Shown here: one piece after another, positions 46,701 through 61,051 of the stretch
How positions within the stretch are numbered: the stretch's first letter is position 1
How the letters are laid out: every line of letters begins with the position of its first letter
Assembly (NCBI GenBank): GCA_963277665.1
Contig: OY728143.1
Location: forward strand, 538,256,394 to 538,320,393
Source: Viscum album
Lineage: Eukaryota > Streptophyta > Magnoliopsida > Santalales > Viscaceae
Direction: 5' to 3'
Length of the DNA stretch: 64,000 nucleotides
The notes under the pieces: generated by a model
Told to the model about the DNA's origin: nothing
The model's database searches: none
Seen by the model: only the letters and a program-made list of their open reading frames with translations
Translations under genes and position numbers: made by a program

Positions 46701-48622
46701 TAACTCACTATTAATTCATATTTGGTGAAAATTATATAATTAAATAGAAAATAAAAGGGTCAATACCTCATAAAATAACTAGGTTCATACATAAACTTTC
46801 ATAAAATACATTAATGGGATGTATATACACCACATAAAACAAACATGTTTTGAATATGACATGTGTATAATATAAAACAAAATTTGATATGAAATACATT
46901 ACATCTTAAGATGTATTTTGAAGGATAATACCCATTAATGTATAACAGAAATTGAAATACTTAATATTGTGAAATGGAAGATATTTGAGATATGACATGT
47001 ATAATGGGTAGAATATAAAAAACAAAAAATAAATGAGTGGTGAATATTAATATTCCTTCGTGAAATAAATGAGAACAATATAATATCTTATAAATTTTGT
47101 AATGTTTGAACTATAAACCCAATGAATGAAAGGTCATCAAAAGGATATATAAATCCCAAAAATTTAACTGATATAATACATAAAATATATTAATTGGATT
47201 TAAATACACCACATGAAAAACAAGTAATAATTATTGACCCAAAAAAACAGCAGTTCCAAGGTAAATATGGATATTTTAAATTATGTTTAAAATGGTCACT
47301 AAATTTTTTAATTAAACATATAATTCATCATGAAAATGATATAAATTATATAAAAATTTACTTATAAAAAAACATCGGATCACCTTCATCATTCATTCTC
47401 TAGAAATATGGCAATGATTTTAATCACCATAAAACCTTATTCAAAACATAAATTCTTCATTATTAAAAGAATATGACCTCATAATATTCATTATATTCAA
47501 AAAATATAATAAAGATGTATTCTCATTATGTGATAACATGAAATTCCATTTCCACATATCGTTAATCAAATCTGACATCATTTATATTATTCAATATGAA
47601 ATATCCATATAAATAATATATTTATAAAAACTAAATACATAATTTTCAACACATGGAAAATATTAATAGTTATCATACATTAATAAAAATACCACCTTTG
47701 CATTTTAATTTGTCTTGTTGGTCATAACCATCACGGGATAAAATTTCATCAATTTTTTTGAATAAATTTTAATAAAAAATTCATAAATATTTAATATTTC
47801 TTGAATTATAATTTATAAAAAATTCCATCATCACAATTACTTATAAAACCATTAATTATGATTCATCATATTATTTGTGGACACAACTTCCCATTCATAT
47901 GTTGTTCACTGTATCTTTTTCATAATTACTATAATTATTAAACATACTTATATCATATATTTTTTCTCCAAATTTCCCCAATTGAAATCAGTTTTATTAA
48001 TTCCCAATCATTCCACATTTGAGACATTCTCATCATCATATTATATGTCACATTCATTGTAAAACCGATTACTCTTATTTCCATCTATTTAATAAAAATA
48101 CATTGTGGGAAACACTAACCATGATGTAAAAATGCCAAAAAATCACACAAAGGATGAATAAATCATGACACATTATTTTTAATCTATTGAATCATAGTTT
48201 TGGACTAGGAAATTAATAATTATCATATATTTATATCATATATCCTTTTTCATAATGAGTTTTTAAATTAACAAAACAAGTCTCCTGGGAGTGTCAAACA
48301 CGGTTTGTAGAAAGGCCTGTTGTCATAAACCAGGTGACCATTGATCCCAGATCAATGAACCCATTTTAGTGATATTACCCCTATGTACCTCTAGGTTAGA
48401 GAACATCCACATATAGAATCAAGAATTTAGTGCAATTAATTTTAAATTTCTTCCAATATCATTTACCAATGTACAAAGAAGATTTCATATATGTTGACTC
48501 GTCCATAATTTTATCTATAGAGACTTCCCAGGGAATATCAATATAAATATCCATTAGGATCTCACATTAATTTTATAATCCTAGTTTCAAATGGTGAACA
48601 ATACCATTAATCTGATAAAATC
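46701..48622. other. AT-rich stretch, probably decayed internal region of H
   Basis: No protein motif can be read. The last 150 bp or so (about 48480-48622) align loosely with the B and D internal sequence next to their primer sites, including CTGATA where the primer site should be. The remainder shows nothing recognisable. Confidence 0.4.
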
Positions 48623-51600
48623 TATAATATCCTATCATTTATATATATATTTATATTATATATTCTTATATGAATACTCGTTACATTGCATAAACACACT
48701 CTTATGGATTGTAATAGTTTTGTGCCTTTGTAAACATGAAACACAATTAATATAATTCAATGAATCCATCTGGAATTCCCATAAAATAGTTCCCTTTTAT
48801 TATTAATATTTATAATCATTCTTTATAACCTATTGAAAGGAATCATTAGTAAGGGTGACATCAAATTCCCCATAATATTAAAAAAGAGATATATATAAAT
48901 ACGACATGAATATAGGGGTATAATAAAAAGTATATAAAAATAGAAAATATACCCTCTATATAAGAGATCATAATCATGAGTCATGGAAAAAATCAGTATT
49001 TAATAATATATAAATTATATAGAAATAAAAAACAAACTATTTAGCAGATCATAACATTTTTATAAGACATAGATTTTTGTAATACACATAATTATAGATG
49101 ACCATATTTCCAGGATACCCCAATACATTCCAAATATGATAGACTTGGAAAAAACAATAATATACCTACTCTATGAATTTGCTAACTAGATGTGTGGTCC
49201 ATTTATTTTGGGTTTGGATAACCACACATGTACCCTCCAATCTGTGATTGGAATAACCACATATTTACCCTATTAGCCTATAGAATAGTAATCATTATCA
49301 AATACATATGATTGATATAGATTTATATCACATATAAGAATGAAAACAAAAACTCTATGTGTTCAAAAATATCAGAACACATTAATAAATTCATATCCCA
49401 TGAAATGTAATTGGATTCATAATTATTTCATCATATAATAAACTAAAGAAAAGTGATAGATTTAAATATTTATTCATAATTTCATCTTCTGATAATATAT
49501 TAAAATGAACTCAGGTTCATAATGATTACATAATGGTATACGTTTAAGAAGTTATATTGGATTCACAAACATTTTTTCAATATAAAAAAACCATTCATAG
49601 AATGAATAAGAATAGTGTCAATGTGTCAAAAAATATGTTAAAAATAAGTAACCAAAATTATTTCATCTTAGATAGATATATTTTTTGAATCAAAAATCAC
49701 ATGGAAATTTTATTGAAGATTATAGCCATTATTTTATAATATTTTGTTAAAATAAAAAATTATATATTTTTTTGTAAATAATTTTATTTGTTAATATACA
49801 TGAAATTAATTGTCAATGCCACAAATATTATTTAAATCATTTTTTGATGTATAAAACCTTTCAGATTTTATTTTTTTTCAAACATTTATCACCTTGATAT
49901 TCCATTTGGTCGAAAATTAAAATGAATATATACAGTGTATTGTTCAATGAAATTAATTATCTTGACAAAAATCATGTTTGTTTATTCCGTTAAAATTAAA
50001 ACAATGATTATATTCCCATTTGCAGGAAATGAAAAATGAGAATTCATAAAAAAATTATTCAATTAAAAACCATTCATGAAAAACTAATCATAGGTAACAA
50101 TAAATTAATAAATTCAATTTATAATTATAAATCATTTCTTATTTTTTCTAAAAAAATTTTGTATGAAAAACTAGTTTCTAAATGAATAGTTAAATATATT
50201 TGATTTTTATTAAATAAACATTCTCAAAAATTTGAAGTAAAAACAATTGGGAAAATATAAATTTTAAATGGAAATATCATGAGTAAAAATAGATAATAAT
50301 TATTCAAGGTTTTATCATAAGATTTCATCATTGGATACATACTTATAAATAATCCATGTATATGAGAAGATTGTAACATAAAATGAACACTAATATTGTA
50401 ATAATGAATTATATTACCCATGAAGGAATAAAATTAAATGGAATATAAAATATCCCGACAAGGAATAAATTCATTATATTACATCTAAATATTATAGTAT
50501 ATACCCCTCGAATATAAAGATTAGTTGAGAATATAATAATATAGCTCAAAGAATGAAAATTGAAACAGAAATCTCTTACTGATTTAGTAACATTGGATCT
50601 ATAAAGCCACTAAAGGAGATATCTTAAATGGATAATAAAATACTAATCAATTCTAGTATAATTTTCAAAAAAATTACAAATGGCCATATATACATCATAA
50701 AAATCATGTCATGAATATGTAATGAGGCTTATAGAAAAATTAAAGTGATATAAAAAACGATTCAAATTTTAAATTCTTTTAAAGAATAACCCCAAATAAA
50801 GAATAACATAAATAAAAAAAATTAATAACATTAATGTAAATATATTCACAATATAAAATTTCATTACTGTAATATATAAACAACAATGAAATAAGAGGGT
50901 ACTTTTCATATTCCTCCCATGAATAAAATAGTGACTATAAATCCCTTATGACTTTGGTAAATTTTTATCCCAAATCCAAATGAAAGAGATATCTCAAAAT
51001 GGGCATTTAAATACAAAAAATTTTAAGGATAATAATTTAAAATATAATTAGGGTAAATATATACACAACGTAAGATTAATTGGTGAGGAATGTGGTATGT
51101 GTCTCTCAAAAGGAAAATGTGGGACAAACATCACTTACCTTATGACTTGGAATTATTCATAGATATTAAAGCATCATGTATTATAAATACATATTAGTTC
51201 TATATTATATATATATATATATATTGTATATTAATTTATATTAATCAGTAAAATTTAGTGACAAAATAACAGCACCATTCATGGAGTTGGTAGGTTGTAT
51301 GTACGCAAGATTGATGTTTCCATTTTCATGTTTGATTGAAAAAATGGTAAATTATATCTTATCATTCCAAAATAATTAAGATTTCATATATATCACATAA
51401 TTATATTATAATAACAAACATCACTACCTTTCAATGTGTGAATTAATCACATCTCTCTATGAGACTTTAGTTTTCCCTGCAAATGGGTGACATTATTGTA
51501 ATTTAAAAAAATGAATTGTATGATGGTATGTGTGAGAATATAACATATATATTATAAAAAATAATAAATACCACATATATATAATAAATCAATCATTTAT

Positions 51601-53140
51601 TCCACCTTTTATGGGTGGATATATAAAAAGTAATGACATTTTTTCATGATGTGGTGCACCGTTATGCACACAAACTATGATTTTATAACACATTTTACGT
51701 AAGTGTAGATAGTTATAGGTCATACCCATAACATAAAAACCTATCAAAATATAGATTTTATTGTTTTAATTTTATCATAACTATTAATTAAAAATTTATT
51801 GATGTTGAAGAGTAAAAAAATGTTTGTTGATGAATGTAATATATTCTTCAGGTATCCTCCATAGATTTCACCAAAACAAATCCCGGGACGGATTTATATA
51901 CAAAACATGTATAAAAGTGTGATATGATTTATTTTGGTATTTAGTTTTTACTTTTATAGGACAGACCAAAAGGGTTTTCATGGTGTAAATTAGATAGAAG
52001 AAAGGGACAATTTTATAATTTAGGTGAAAGGAACAGTTATATATATTTTTATGAAAAAATTACATCTATATTTTTGTCATGTCACAATGACTCAATAATA
52101 GAAAATTATTGATAATAAAATATATATGGCCTAAATAAGGCCATACAATGACTTTTTCTCTTATTTTTAGTAATTTTTAACCATCGGATTTTTTTAATTT
52201 AAACCTCAGATAAACTCATTTTTTTCCATAACAATGGTAATTAATATTTAATTATTAAATACTTTTGATTTCATTTTATTAAGTATTAGATAATATAAAT
52301 TATTATGATTTTACTAATTACTCCATATTTCAAATAAAATTTATATAAGTTGAGAAAATAAATTTAAAATTAATTATGCAAATGTGGGGGGAGAGCAGGT
52401 TTTCAACGAAAAAATCTTCAAAAGCTTACTAGTTTTTTATCTAATATCAATAATAAACAGATTAGAAAGACCGGTAGTGGATTAATAGATATATAAATCG
52501 ACTAAAGAGATATTATAACCAATTTAAAATAAAATATATCTTAAAAAATAATTGAAATGATAATACATTTTTCAATTAAAAATTAGTATTTTCAATGAGT
52601 AAAATTAAATTAAACATTATAGATAATTATAAAAACATCTACATAATTTTCATTACATTATTATTTAAAAAATAAATTTTTTTAAATAAATTCTCTAAAA
52701 ATATAAAAAATAATATTTAAATGAAAACCCACAAAAATGATAATTTTATATAATAAGTGTGTTTTTCAGGGGAAAGATGATTTTAAATGGAAAAATGTTT
52801 GTCAGTTTTAAAAACATTCAAAAAAACTTTTTTATACTGAAAACCCAACATATTATAAAATACAATATAATGTAAAATAAAAAATGATTACATTGAATAA
52901 ATATAACTAAATAATATATATGATAATTTATGAAATAATTGGGCATATAAATTATTTAATATACTTAAAAAAATTATAGTTTTATAAAAAAAATTCCCTT
53001 TATTCACTGGAAAATCTATATATTTTTAAAAATCCTATAATTTTCCAATAAGTAAATTTCATTTTGATGATTTAAAATTATATGTAGATTTAAGAAAATA
53101 GTTTTTTTGAAACACCTATAATATTTTCACATAAAATGAT
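48623..53140 (-). mobile_element. H: heavily degraded B/D-type LTR
   Basis: Minus-strand LTR recognised by colinear landmarks. A primer-site relic lies left of 48623 and GTAAGGGTGA near 48850 (branch-like motif). ATACATATGATTGATATAGA near 49300 is at the palindrome position. A clear H1 hairpin is at 51262-51327, with faint H2 and H3 near 51440-51500 and 51640-51700. It is much more diverged than B and D and so the oldest of this family here. Its right end is not found before F begins at 53141, so F probably inserted into it. Confidence 0.55.
51262..51327 (-). repeat. Conserved hairpin H1 (H)
   Basis: CACCATTCATGGAG, TTGGTAGGTTG and TATGTACGCAAG align with H1 of D. The core and one arm survive; pairing with the other arm is weakened. 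Confidence 0.65.
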
Positions 53141-56100
53141 TGTCACGAACTGCCTTCACCAAGATGAGAGAAGGGACAACAGATTGCTAGACCCTTCCTT
53201 CATCTAGTTGAATGAGAGATAATGTCCCCCGAGACCAGCCTTCAATAGGTTCCGGAGTGGCGAATAGCACCAAGGGTATAGAATCACAGAAAAAATGGAA
53301 GGCATTACCATTTTTTAATAGGATCAGGAGATATGATAGTAAATCACAACAACAAAAAAACTGAAGTTAAAAGTATAGCCAATAGAAAACCATTCCCATA
53401 AGCATGTTAAAATGTAGATAGTACAAATGTATAAAAAACCCCTCAAATTATTGTACTAGAAAAATAAATTAACAGCAACAACAATTGTCCCAATTTCCTA
53501 GCTAGTACAGTCTCACGTGATCCATGATGTCCTCCAGGAAACCTGAATGTAGTTTTTATTTGTAGGGTGAGTATAAAGGTATACTAAGTAGGGAAAACCA
53601 AGGGCTCTCATGCAGAAGTGGTGAGGAATTCTAATTCCCCATTAGAAAAGGAGATAACCAGAGAACCTAACAAGGAAACTCTCCACACAAACCTTACCAA
53701 GGCACACTCCCCAAATAATGCAAGTCAAGCCAAGTAATAGAAATAAAACATTGATATTTGGGTACCCCATTCCACTTTACCACTGGTTATTGAGGGGATC
53801 CTACGCGTCAAACCTCTCCCGTCATCCTAACTGTATTTCCACTTCCATTCCCCCACCCACACACACCTGGGCTACACAATCACAAATCAGAACTTTAAAC
53901 ACCTGGGCTATCACTACCACACTTCCCGCACACACCTAGGTCCGAAAAACTACTACCAAAACTGAAGAAACCTAGGACTCCTCCCAAAGACACTTGGAAA
54001 ACAACCAGCCCACACACACCAAGGCCCAAAACTACCACAAACCCTGCCCAAAGAATCATGGGCTATAATAGACCAGAGGACATCACATACTGCCCGAAGA
54101 TTCATGAGATTTCTGGGAAAGGGTGAAAAAAGGAGATAATAACCATCCACTCATATAAGTGTTGGAAAAAACACCCTCCCCCATGGAATGTGGGTGTACG
54201 GAACAATGTTCTTAACATGGGTGGGGTGCGAATAAGAAACATAAGAACTAGAATTATATATATAGGTAACAAGCACTCATCCCAGCCTAGGGTTTCTAAA
54301 ACCAGCCCATACACAAGAACCCTCATTACTATTTTTTCATAAGAAGCATAATAGCCACCGCACTGTCATAACTCATTCCCTGAAAACAAAACCCAATTGA
54401 ACTCATTCATGTTTTCATCTTCATGTAATTCCATTTGTGTAAAATCTACATTACTGGGAAACTAACAGGCATAACCACATTCCAAGGTAAGGAAAACAAT
54501 GAAACAACAAATTAACCATTCACACTCGGTTCTCTTGTAAAGTCACAATAAGAAAAATGGATCCGTGAGATCCCTCAAAGTATTAGAACTAATCCAAGAC
54601 CCACCATATATCCCCGCATAACCTCAAATCCAAAATCCAACAACTGCACCACAATAGAGGATCCCATCCCCTTCCGTGTCGCTTCCCAAGCATCAACCAT
54701 CAACACCACTAGGACGGAGCATGAGAGTTTTAAAAATCTGAATATATCATTCATTCAATTCCTTCTTTCCATTTGGTTAACTGGGGAGATCACATAAGGA
54801 TTATGATTCACTAGGCATCCATTTAATCAACCGAGGTTACGTGTCTAACTAGTTTCTATGATACACCCATTCAATGACATAAATATCAGAAAAACTGAAT
54901 TTCATTAGTGCACAAGAAAAGGCCACCAAAGACCCTAATTTTCAGTGGGCATAAGCCCATACAATTCACAACACATAATCAAGGATAAAGAGTACAACGA
55001 AAACATCGATCACACCCCCCTTCATTATTTAAAATTCTATTTATTATCTTCATAATGATTTTTTTTCATCCATCCCCATAAAAACAATAGCATACCCACC
55101 CCTCATGATACACACTAAGGAGAGACGAAGGAAATACCTACTTGAATGATCAAAGATTAATGTTTATCTCATGGATCCATCAAATGGGGATGCACGACTC
55201 ATAGGTGAGGAACTCAGAAGACTCTATGATTGAGAAAGAAAGGCTCCAGAACACGTTCAACACTCACCTCGGGATGGGGGACTCCAAAAACACCAAGGAG
55301 AAGAAGGAAAGGAGACCATTTGGGAAGAATGAATTCATGTGTGATAAAAATGTGAGATCCTGGAATTATGGGATACGAGGATCTTGAGTAGCACTAAATG
55401 TGGATTGTGGTTTCACCTTGCGGTTAGATGGTTACAAACGATTGAATTATATTTTATTTAATAATTCTCATCGGAGGGGTGGACAAAATAGTTATGCGTT
55501 AATGTATTGCATTTAGTAGCTGAAAACGGGTCCATTGAGGGTGAAACTGATTTGGAGAAACCGATATCTGAAACCGATTTGGTGAAACTGATCTGTCAAA
55601 CTGATTTGGTGAAACCAATCCGTGAAATTGATTTGGTGAAATTGATCTGTGAAACTGATCTATGAAAATGATTCGGTGAAACTGATCTGTGAAACTGATC
55701 TTTGAAACTGATCTGGTAAATCTGATATGTGAAACTGATCCGGTGAAACTTATCTGTGAAGCTGATTTGGTGAAAGTGATATGTGAAACCGATTTGGTGA
55801 AATAGATCTGTGAAACCATTTTGCTGAAACCGATCTGTGAAACCAATTTTGTGAAACCGATCTCTGAAACTGATTTGTTGAATCCGATATGTGAAACCGA
55901 TTTTGTGAAACCGATATGTGAAACTTATTTGATGAAAATGATATCTGAAACAGATCAGTGTGGATGATCAGTGGGAATGATTAGTGGAGCTGATCAGTGA
56001 AGCTTACTAGTGGAGCTGATCAGTGGAGCTGATCAGTAGAGTTGATCTGTGCAGCAGATCAGTGGAGCTGATCAGTGGAGCAGATCAGTGGAGCTGATAA

Positions 56101-56195
56101 GTGGAGCTGATGGGCAGAACTGATCGATTAGTCCAGGACACCCAAACACATAGAATTTTGGAAAGTAATTTACCAGGTGGGTCTGGGCCGTTACA
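53141..56195 (-). repeat. 3' LTR of element F
   Basis: Minus strand starts TGTAACGGCCC (56195) and ends GTTCGTGACA (53141). The 53141-53868 part matches 61064-61792. A donor-like AAGTAG|GTATTTC (55138/55137) and acceptor-like CTACATTCAG|GT (53543) would define an intron of about 1.6 kb. TACTTAGTATACC...TATACTCACC (53564-53592) is the branch-like motif. The TATA box is not obvious. Confidence 0.88.
55541..56130. repeat. 13/14-bp tandem array in F LTR
   Basis: The first block (55541 to about 55955) alternates GAAACTGATCTGT and GAAACCGATTTGGT, about 27 bp per pair. The second block (about 55955-56130) repeats GGAGCTGATCAGT, so the palindrome CTGATCAG recurs every 13 bp. The array lies at the U3 start of the LTR. 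The long minus-strand ORF 55499-55846 is only its translation. Confidence 0.9.
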
Positions 56196-57096
56196 TCAGA
56201 TACCTCTCAAAATTATTCTCTCCCTTGAGAATGAAAAAGTAACCCAAACAACCCCTCCAGAAGATACCACTCAGGGAAAAACACCCCAAACAACCATATA
56301 AAGCCCAATGATCGCTTTGTCCTGACACACGGATCCGGGAGTTCTTTCCTCCATGTCAAGATACTATCCACTTTTGGTGGAACTAACTCACCCGCACGGG
56401 TTTAATCACATCCACCTTAATGTGTCTTGATTTGGGATCAGGTCCTGACTTCCCCATATATCAAGACATTTCATAACCATTCACAACATAAGGAAACAAA
56501 ACATCTCATAAACCAACAAGATCAGCATTACATAACTGTAGATCACAACAACCATAACATTAAGGATGTCTCAGAACAGCAACTCAAATCAAAATAGGGT
56601 ACTAGGTGCACATCTGAGATTCTCGCTCCCACATACACTACACAAGTTCATCGTGCCTCCAAAACACAAGATCCAAAGGGATCATTCATCCATGATGCAC
56701 ATTCTCCTTTCGATCCTCGATCCTCACTAGTCGCTCCATGAATATAGCATCATCCCCTATATCCAATTCTTCCTAGTCAATGACGTGGAAAATTTCATTT
56801 ATATATCAACGATGCAAGGAGTCGTGGAAGAAATATTGGATCCTTTCCAACTAAGGTGGCAATTCCAGCTGATATTCAACCACACCGAGTCACCCCAACA
56901 CTTCAAAGTTCCCGATGAACCTAGGAGAGAGGTTTCTCACCGTGATGAACATTTGTAGCCCACATCGAGGGGAATCCTTTAAGAACACATGGTCTCAAAC
57001 CTAGAACTTCAAGGGCCTCCTTTCGCCTTATGACTTCTGCTAGTCTTGGGCAACCTTCATACTCTAACGCACAAGCTAAACCTTCTCTATTTTTCT
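56196..57096 (-). other. 3' part of F internal region
   Basis: Between integrase and the LTR. Minus-strand fragments such as NFEVLG and GVVEYQLELPP resemble the integrase C-terminal domain, with stops. A chromodomain is not convincing. Near the LTR only CTCAAGGGAGAGAAT resembles a polypurine tract. Confidence 0.5.
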
Positions 57097-57700
57097 CTAC
57101 ACCACCTCATCCATGTATCTCTGTGCTAAGTCATCCACCACACTCGACTCCTCGATCACCAAAAAGTGAGCTGATTTAGTCATCCAGTCTACCACTACCC
57201 AGATAGAATCACAACCTCCTTGATCCCTGGGTTTTCTAGTGACAAAATCCACCGATATGTCATCCCACATCCACTGGGGGACATCTAAATTCTGCAACAA
57301 GCCTCCTAGGACACGATGTTCACCATTCACTTGCAAACATACCAAGAACCTTTCCAATAACTACGCCACTTCCCGTTTCATCCCGGGCCACCAAAACGGT
57401 CCCCTTAGGTCTCGATACATCTTAGAAACCCCAGGGTGCACCGCTACAAGTGAGTTATGGAACTCACAGAGAACTCCCTCACACATCATCACTACGAAGA
57501 ACTACATCCCTTGTAAAAGAATCTGATTCTGACCATCCTCTGACCACCCTTCCGGAGCATTACCATGGTTAACCTGATCACGCATCACTTCACTCTCTAT
57601 GTCTCCCCACTGAGACTCCTCCACCTTCCGCAGTAGAGTGTACTGCACTATCATCTAAAATAGACATCCTCTACCACAATACTCTATTACATTGAGGTGA
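57097..57700 (-). pseudogene. pol: Integrase remnant of F
   Basis: Readable core 57097-57357: VPQWMWDDISVDFVTRKPRD, CDSIWVVVDWMTKSAHFLVI, which contains the first catalytic Asp. Upstream sequence to about 57700 keeps zinc-domain-like pieces with stops. The second and third catalytic regions are not open. Confidence 0.82.
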
Positions 57701-57855
57701 AGGGAAGCCAACTCCTCCATTTCCTTCCAAGAATCCCTAGATTCTTAAACAGCTTCCCTTCGTGACTTCCTGCTCAAGGCATTAGCCACAACATTCCCCT
57801 TACCTTTAATATAAGATATACCAATGTTGTAGCATAGGATAATCACCACCCAACT

Positions 57856-58960
57856 TCATTGTAGCAAGTTATGGTCCCGCGGGGTAAAGATATGCCTCAG
57901 ACTCCTATGATCTGTGAATACCACAAAGTGCACCCCTAGGAGAGAATGCCACCACAACTTCAATTCAAACAATACTGATGCATGATCTAGGTCATGGGTG
58001 GAATATTTATGCTCATGAAAACATAACTTCATAGAACCATAAGATATCACTCCCCATTGTTGCATCAGCACACCCCCTAATCCATGACCAGAAGCATCAA
58101 AAAACACCTTAAACCACAGCCCTTCCTCTGGTAACCTCAGCACTGGGGCACTAACCAACATTCCTTTTAGAAAAATTAAGGCATCCTTGCACTTCTCACT
58201 CCACATAAAGGCATGTTCCATTCCGGTCAAAGCTGTCAAGGGAGATACAACTCGAGAGAAGTTGGGTACAAACCTCAGATAATAGCATGCTAGACACAGA
58301 AAAATGTGAAACTCCGTCACATTAATGGGTGCATCCCATGAAACAACCTCTTTCACTTTTTACAGATCAACTGACACCCCTTTTTGAGACACCACGTGTC
58401 TATGGAAATGCACTTCTTGTGTCATGAACATAATATTGGACACTTTACCATTGATATGGTTATGTCGAAGGGTTTCCAAGACTATCCTGAGGTTCTTCGT
58501 ATGTTCCTCCTCTGATCATGAGTAGATCAAAATGTCATTGATGAACACAATGAAGAATCGGTCGAGAAACATGGGGAAAATAGAGTTCACAAAGCCCATG
58601 AACACAACAGGTGAATTCGTAACACCGAACGACAATACTACGAAATCAAAGTTCCCATACCTGCACCTGAATGTAGTATTTGGAATATAACTATACATCA
58701 CCCTTACCTAGTGATACCCACAACTTAGAATGATCATAGAGAACCAAACTGCTCCCCTCAGCTGGTTAGAGAAATTTTATATCTTCATAAGAGGGTAACT
58801 GTTCTTTACTATTACTTGATTCAGTCTCCTGTAGTCTATGCACAGCCTGAGACCACCATCTTCCATCATTGCGAACATGACCAGAGAACTGCATGGTGAC
58901 ACACTAGAAGGGGAAAACCAATTCTTCATCAGATCATAAAACTATATCCAAAACTCCCAC
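57856..58960 (-). pseudogene. pol: Reverse transcriptase and RNase H remnant of F
   Basis: RT palm (58516-58701): TTFRCRYGNFDFVVLSFGVTN and FFIVFINDILIYS, where the second-position Asp of the usual IDD is Asn. The next open part (57856-58356) covers connection and RNase H: FLCLACYYLRFVPNFSRV, VFFDASGHGLGGVLMQQ, YSTHDLDHASVLFELKLW, VFTDHRSLRHIF. RNase H retains its first Asp and TDH. Stops and indels separate the parts. Confidence 0.87.
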
Positions 58961-59144
58961 AGCTCAGAAGGTTCCATCCGATAAGGATCCATGGAAATTG
59001 AACTACCATAGGGTTGTATGTCTATCCCGAACTCAAGGTCACATCGAGAGGGAAGAGTCACAACCTCCTGGGAAAAAACATCTATGAACTATTTACATTT
59101 TTTGGAACATCCATCATCTCAGCATCCACTGATTCTACTAAAAT

Positions 59145-59375
59145 CTAGGCCATGATATAAAAAAGTGGCTCCACACACCGTCTACCCACCTGACAACTCC
59201 GCTCTCCAACAAAAGCCACATGCTGGTCATCCCCATCACAGAACACGACTCTTCTCTGGATGCATTCGAAAACATCATGAACAAAAAACCACCAGTCAAT
59301 GCCTAGGATTACATAATATGGCTTCATTTGTTGTATAATAAGGTCCCCAGTCGATTGATGTAACCCCAAAATCAA
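59145..59375 (-). pseudogene. pol: Protease C-terminal segment of F
   Basis: PYYVILGIDWWFFVHDVFEC followed by RRVVFCDGDD matches the conserved ILGMDWL...H..IDC...V.F end of Ty3/gypsy proteases. The catalytic DTG region upstream is not in an open frame. Confidence 0.75.
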
Positions 59376-59779
59376 TCTACACCCTCAAAAAACATCAAAT
59401 AAACTAGTATGACCCCCAACTGGTATACTTAGTACTAGGGGAATGGAGATTATCTCTATATATATGCTCATGGAATGAGATATAGTAGGTTTAACAGAGG
59501 AGTGTGATGCTCTAGAATCAAATAATGTGTAAGAAATAGTGCTAAAAATTATGATCATACCTCGAATGACTTCTTACCCTACTGGAACTGCTGCATATGT
59601 GGCGTGAAACTGCCCAAACCCAAATCCTCTATCTCTTGGTTGTCATCCACCTCACCAACAATTCCATGGTTGAGGTACTTGAGAAGAACCATTGGGTTGG
59701 CCTCCTCCTTCCATGTCTACTCTTGGAGGAGCAGGAGCTCGCAATCCCTGCAGCAACTTTTGAAAGGGTCTTGATAGAA

Positions 59780-60620
59780 ACTATTGTTGATGAGGTGGGC
59801 GCTGAACCTGCCCAACCCCACTATATTGTACTCTATCTGGGCACTGATTCTGAAGGTTCCCTTATCTTCCACATATAACGCACCTTGATCTTGGGAACCG
59901 GAGGAATGGGCATGGGCTGGGAGATCGAAATTGGAACTGTTGGGGTCTGAACCCAACTGGTTGAAACCTAGATGGCCCTGACGCTAAAGGAATACTACTA
60001 ACGATCTTCCCTTTTGATGAACTCCATTGGTTCCCCTCTCGCAGAAGTACTCCTAGTGTGTGAATCCTTTCTTCCACTTCATACATCTTATATACCTCCA
60101 TGTATATCGGTAGGGTGAAGGGAGTAACATCATACTGAATAGAAGGTCGGAGTACCTCCTCTAAATGTCTCGACCGAGACTCGTCATCTGGAAAAAGGCT
60201 CAGAGAAAAATGAAGTAGATCCTTGAACATGATCCCCAACTCCCTCACTAACATTCTCCCCTACGAAAGGGAGAGTAGCTTAGGCCTATTCTCCACCTTC
60301 ATCATGGAAGAGAGGAATTCCGCCCAGAAATCCCTCTCGAAGTCGGTCCATGAAACTTCAGCCTCCCTCTTCTCCCCAAGATATTGATTCCACCATTGAT
60401 GGGTTGCTCCCAGAATCCGGCATACAACCAGGGGAACCCAGTACCCCATTGGAGCCCGGATCAAGCTGAATTCTATCACCAGCTCTTCTAGCCAGCTCTC
60501 TATCTTTATGTCTGAGGTACTACCCTTGTATTTCCCAAGGGTCTGCCGCTGAAAAACATGAAGCATCCTCTTCCACTGACCGTCCCCCTCCTCTCGGTAA
60601 GCCCTTTGCTGAATAGCCAT
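59780..60620 (-). pseudogene. gag: gag remnant of F
   Basis: Starts MAIQQRAYRE at 60620. Capsid-like features are WLEELVIEFSLI, ATHQWWNQYL, WTDFERDFWAEFL. A stop at about 60261 interrupts the frame, which then resumes and ends with one knuckle, CVICGR, a stop, then GNLQNQC. The knuckle His is Asn. A single-knuckle gag unlike that of A and C, so F belongs to another lineage or subfamily. Confidence 0.78.
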
Positions 60621-60895
60621 GTAAACCTCATGTTCCCCGATCTCCTGCAGTACTCGCGGTCATCATATAGCTGTCATTGATGTAAGGTAAACAAGGAATG
60701 CCAAAGCCCATGTAGTGTAGAATATTTCATTTAAATTTTTCATAGACTTCTTATTCATTTTAAATCCAGAAAATACACATGAAATTAAAGAACAGAAGTC
60801 AATATGATGCATTTCCCATTCCTAGGGTCTCTACCCTGCATTCATGGTAGCTCATCGGGTCATTTGATAGTCCTAGAGTCCTTGCATCAGATCAC

Positions 60896-60914
60896 GGGGG
60901 GGGGGGGGGGGGGG
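60896..60914. repeat. Run of 19 G
   Basis: An uninterrupted homopolymer, C on the strand of F, in the leader between primer site and gag of F. It can form a G-quadruplex on the plus strand; length may be unreliable if the assembly is from error-prone reads. Confidence 0.9.
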
Positions 60915-61051
60915 CTAAAATCTCGTCTCATAGCTGGTCTTCCAAGGCCTATTTCACACACCATGATTTCCTAGCACTGTTTCCCTACCATCCCATGAAA
61001 TCCTCACTATTCCTAACCCCGAGCTCCATCCTATCACTAAAAAACCTCCCT

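Noticed and set aside
55499..55846. 115-codon minus-strand ORF with repeated SFT/VSQI pattern
   Set aside because: It is a direct translation of the 13/14-bp tandem array. Absence of stops follows from the repeat unit.
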